Below, one piece after another: positions 6,683 through 7,845 of a stretch of 7,845 nt of DNA; the first letter of the stretch is position 1, and each line of letters begins with the position of its first letter. Position numbers and translations under genes: made by a program. This DNA is from Candidatus Pelagibacter sp. TMED239 (lineage in GTDB: Bacteria > Pseudomonadota > Alphaproteobacteria > Pelagibacterales > Pelagibacteraceae). The notes beneath the pieces were generated by a model. It ran no database searches and had not been told where the DNA came from. It saw only the letters and a program-made list of their open reading frames with translations. The DNA lies in assembly GCA_002169475.2 (NCBI GenBank), contig NHKK02000024.1:3862-11706 (forward strand), written 5' to 3'.

Positions 6683-7150
6683 CTATATTTTAGTTGGATT
6701 AGGTTGACCTTTATAAACTTTTTCAGGATCAAACTTTTTTTCTTTTTCAGTAAATTTCATTTCAATCTCTCTACCATTATCTATTGGACCTAAAGGAATT
6801 GATCTATAAAAACATGATCGATATCCAACGTGACAACTAGCTCCATCTCCAATATCAACAGTTAAACAAATGGAGTCTTGATCATCATCAATTTTAATTT
6901 CAATAACTTTTTGAATAAAGCCACTGGTTTTGCCTTTATGCCAAATAGCTTTCCTTGATCGGCTAAAATAATAAGCTTCTTTTGTTTCAATAGTCTTTTT
7001 TAAGGCTTCAATATTCATATATCCATGCATTAAAACTTCTTTTGTTTTATAGCAAATTGTAATGACTGGAATAAGCCCATCATTATCAAATTTTGGAGAT
7101 AGAAGATTGCCTTCTTCGATTTCAACGATATTCTCTCTTTTTTTGAACAT
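6683..7150 (-). CDS. hisI: Phosphoribosyl-AMP cyclohydrolase (monofunctional HisI), variant metal site
   Basis: HisI opens the adenine ring of phosphoribosyl-AMP, the third step of histidine synthesis, in the cytoplasm. Family motifs run in order: PKFDNDGLIPVI (19-30), VLMHGYMNIEAL (39-50), YYFSRSRKAIWHKGKTSG (60-77), IDDDQD (87-92) and SCHVGYRSCFYR (105-116). Asp88, Asp90 and Asp92 fit the magnesium positions, and Cys106 and Cys113 fit two of the three zinc cysteines. The third is normally the Cys of DCDxD but here is Asp89; Cys95 lies nearby. There is no HisE pyrophosphohydrolase domain. At 155 residues it is longer than the usual 110-140, with a tail FDPEKVYKGQPNPTKI at 140-155. It stands outside any his operon in this window, heading a minus-strand cluster with DUF2237 and the BASS transporter, and diverges from folE. 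No clear Shine-Dalgarno sequence precedes the ATG. Confidence 0.93.
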   Translation of the reverse strand: MFKKRENIVEIEEGNLLSPKFDNDGLIPVITICYKTKEVLMHGYMNIEALKKTIETKEAYYFSRSRKAIWHKGKTSGFIQKVIEIKIDDDQDSICLTVDIGDGASCHVGYRSCFYRSIPLGPIDNGREIEMKFTEKEKKFDPEKVYKGQPNPTKI

Positions 7151-7226
7151 ATGTGGTAATTATGTAGCATATATATAAATATAATAAATATTTTAAAAAT
7201 GCTGATTTATAGGTATAAAATGTTGC
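7151..7226. promoter_or_regulatory. Divergent promoter region between hisI and folE
   Basis: These 76 bases are almost entirely A and T and must hold both promoters if each gene is transcribed from its own start. A perfect TATAAT lies at 7180-7185 on the plus strand and TATAAA at 7214-7219, only 7 bases before the folE ATG; the latter would give a leaderless or nearly leaderless mRNA. No good -35 hexamer accompanies either. Such low complexity makes -10 matches unreliable, and I see no convincing operator or riboswitch. Confidence 0.35.
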
Positions 7227-7841
7227 ATGAAATTAGTTAAAGATACAAATAACGATCAAGAATTAAAAAAAGTTTCGGATAAAGAAGCCGAAGATGCATT
7301 CAAAACTATTCTAAGTTGGATGGGTGAAGATCCATCAAGAGAGGGTTTGCTGGAAACTCCCAAAAGAGTTGTTAAAGCTTTTAAGGAATATTTTAAAGGC
7401 TATAAAGAAAATCCAAATGAAATTTTAGAAAAAACTTTTGGTGATGTCGAAGGTTATGATGATATGGTTGTTCAAAAAAATATTTCAGTACAAAGTCATT
7501 GTGAACATCATATGGCTCCTATTATAGGAAAAGCTCATGTAGCTTATATTCCAAAAGAAAGAGTTGTAGGTTTAAGTAAACTAGCTAGGGTTGTAGAAGT
7601 TTTTTCAAAAAGATTACAAACACAAGAAAGACTTACGATGCAAATTGCAAAAACTATAATGGAGTCTTTAGATGCAAAAGGAGTGGCTGTAACAATTGAT
7701 TCTACTCACCAATGTATGACCATGAGAGGAATTAAAAAAGAACAAGCAACAACAGTAACAAATTATTATCTTGGTCAATTTAAAGAAGATCTTAGTTATC
7801 AAAATAGATATTTAAGATTTATAAGTATAAACAAAGATTAA
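7227..7841 (+). CDS. folE: GTP cyclohydrolase I (type IA)
   Basis: FolE converts GTP to dihydroneopterin triphosphate, the first step of tetrahydrofolate synthesis, as a cytoplasmic homodecamer. At 204 residues it has normal length. The N-terminal helical part carries GEDPSREGLLETPKRVVKAF at 33-52. The zinc site is complete: Cys92 and His95 in SHCEHHMAPIIG (90-101) and Cys163 in STHQCMTMRG (159-168). VVGLSKLARVVEVFSKRLQT (113-132) and QERLTMQIA (133-141) are characteristic of the type IA family, which separates it from the metal-flexible FolE2. The ATG at 7227 keeps the full domain. An ATG at 7220 is out of frame and stops after five sense codons. Its folate product serves as methyl acceptor for the GcvT-type dehydrogenase at the left end. 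Adjacency of folE and hisI is, from memory, common in alphaproteobacteria, though the divergent layout here may be less so. Confidence 0.97.
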   Translation: MKLVKDTNNDQELKKVSDKEAEDAFKTILSWMGEDPSREGLLETPKRVVKAFKEYFKGYKENPNEILEKTFGDVEGYDDMVVQKNISVQSHCEHHMAPIIGKAHVAYIPKERVVGLSKLARVVEVFSKRLQTQERLTMQIAKTIMESLDAKGVAVTIDSTHQCMTMRGIKKEQATTVTNYYLGQFKEDLSYQNRYLRFISINKD

Positions 7842-7845
7842 AGTG

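Noticed and set aside
7166..7203. AGCAT...ATGCT inverted repeat between hisI and folE
   Set aside because: Five-base arms 28 bases apart in very AT-rich DNA are expected by chance.
1..7845. CRISPR array, transposon ends, tRNA or rRNA genes
   Set aside because: I saw no spaced long repeats, no transposase-like protein, no cloverleaf and no rRNA-like sequence on either strand.

Overview
This is a strongly AT-rich, gene-dense window with very short intergenic gaps, mostly TAA stops, stop/start overlaps and little recognisable Shine-Dalgarno sequence. The gene content and protein style (a fused dimethylglycine/sarcosine dehydrogenase feeding an ETF chain, and folE next to hisI) fit a streamlined marine alphaproteobacterium such as SAR11/Pelagibacterales. 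That assignment is inferred from composition and protein resemblance, not from a marker gene.

Left block (1-4070, plus strand): the 3' end of a GcvT-type dimethylglycine/sarcosine dehydrogenase, then etfB, etfA and ETF:ubiquinone oxidoreductase. The first three are joined by TAATG stop/start overlaps, and the fourth starts 23 bases later. Together they can take electrons from demethylation of N-methyl compounds (the glycine betaine breakdown route) through the soluble ETF flavoprotein to membrane quinone, while the methyl carbon passes to tetrahydrofolate.

Middle block (4071-5426): a 71-residue tail-anchored protein of unknown function lies on the minus strand, its stop codon touching the ETF-QO stop. 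It is divergent from a 340-residue protein with two winged-helix-like segments, probably a DNA-binding regulator formed by internal duplication. The 117 bases between them hold an inverted repeat, a spaced direct repeat and a small palindrome, making this the best candidate for an undescribed regulatory unit here.

Right block (5439-7150, minus strand): a compact cluster read as hisI (phosphoribosyl-AMP cyclohydrolase), a cysteine-rich DUF2237 protein whose start codon directly abuts the hisI stop, and a bile acid:sodium symporter-family (BASS/SBF) transporter. HisI carries DDDQD where most family members have DCDxD, so one expected zinc cysteine is missing.

Right end (7227-7841, plus strand): folE, GTP cyclohydrolase I, divergent from hisI across 76 very AT-rich bases. 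FolE starts tetrahydrofolate synthesis, and tetrahydrofolate is the methyl acceptor of the dehydrogenase at the left end. This is a metabolic link only, since the genes are not co-transcribed.

I saw no tRNA, rRNA, CRISPR, transposase or phage gene. Only the first gene is cut by the window. No stretch over 300 bases lacks a gene.
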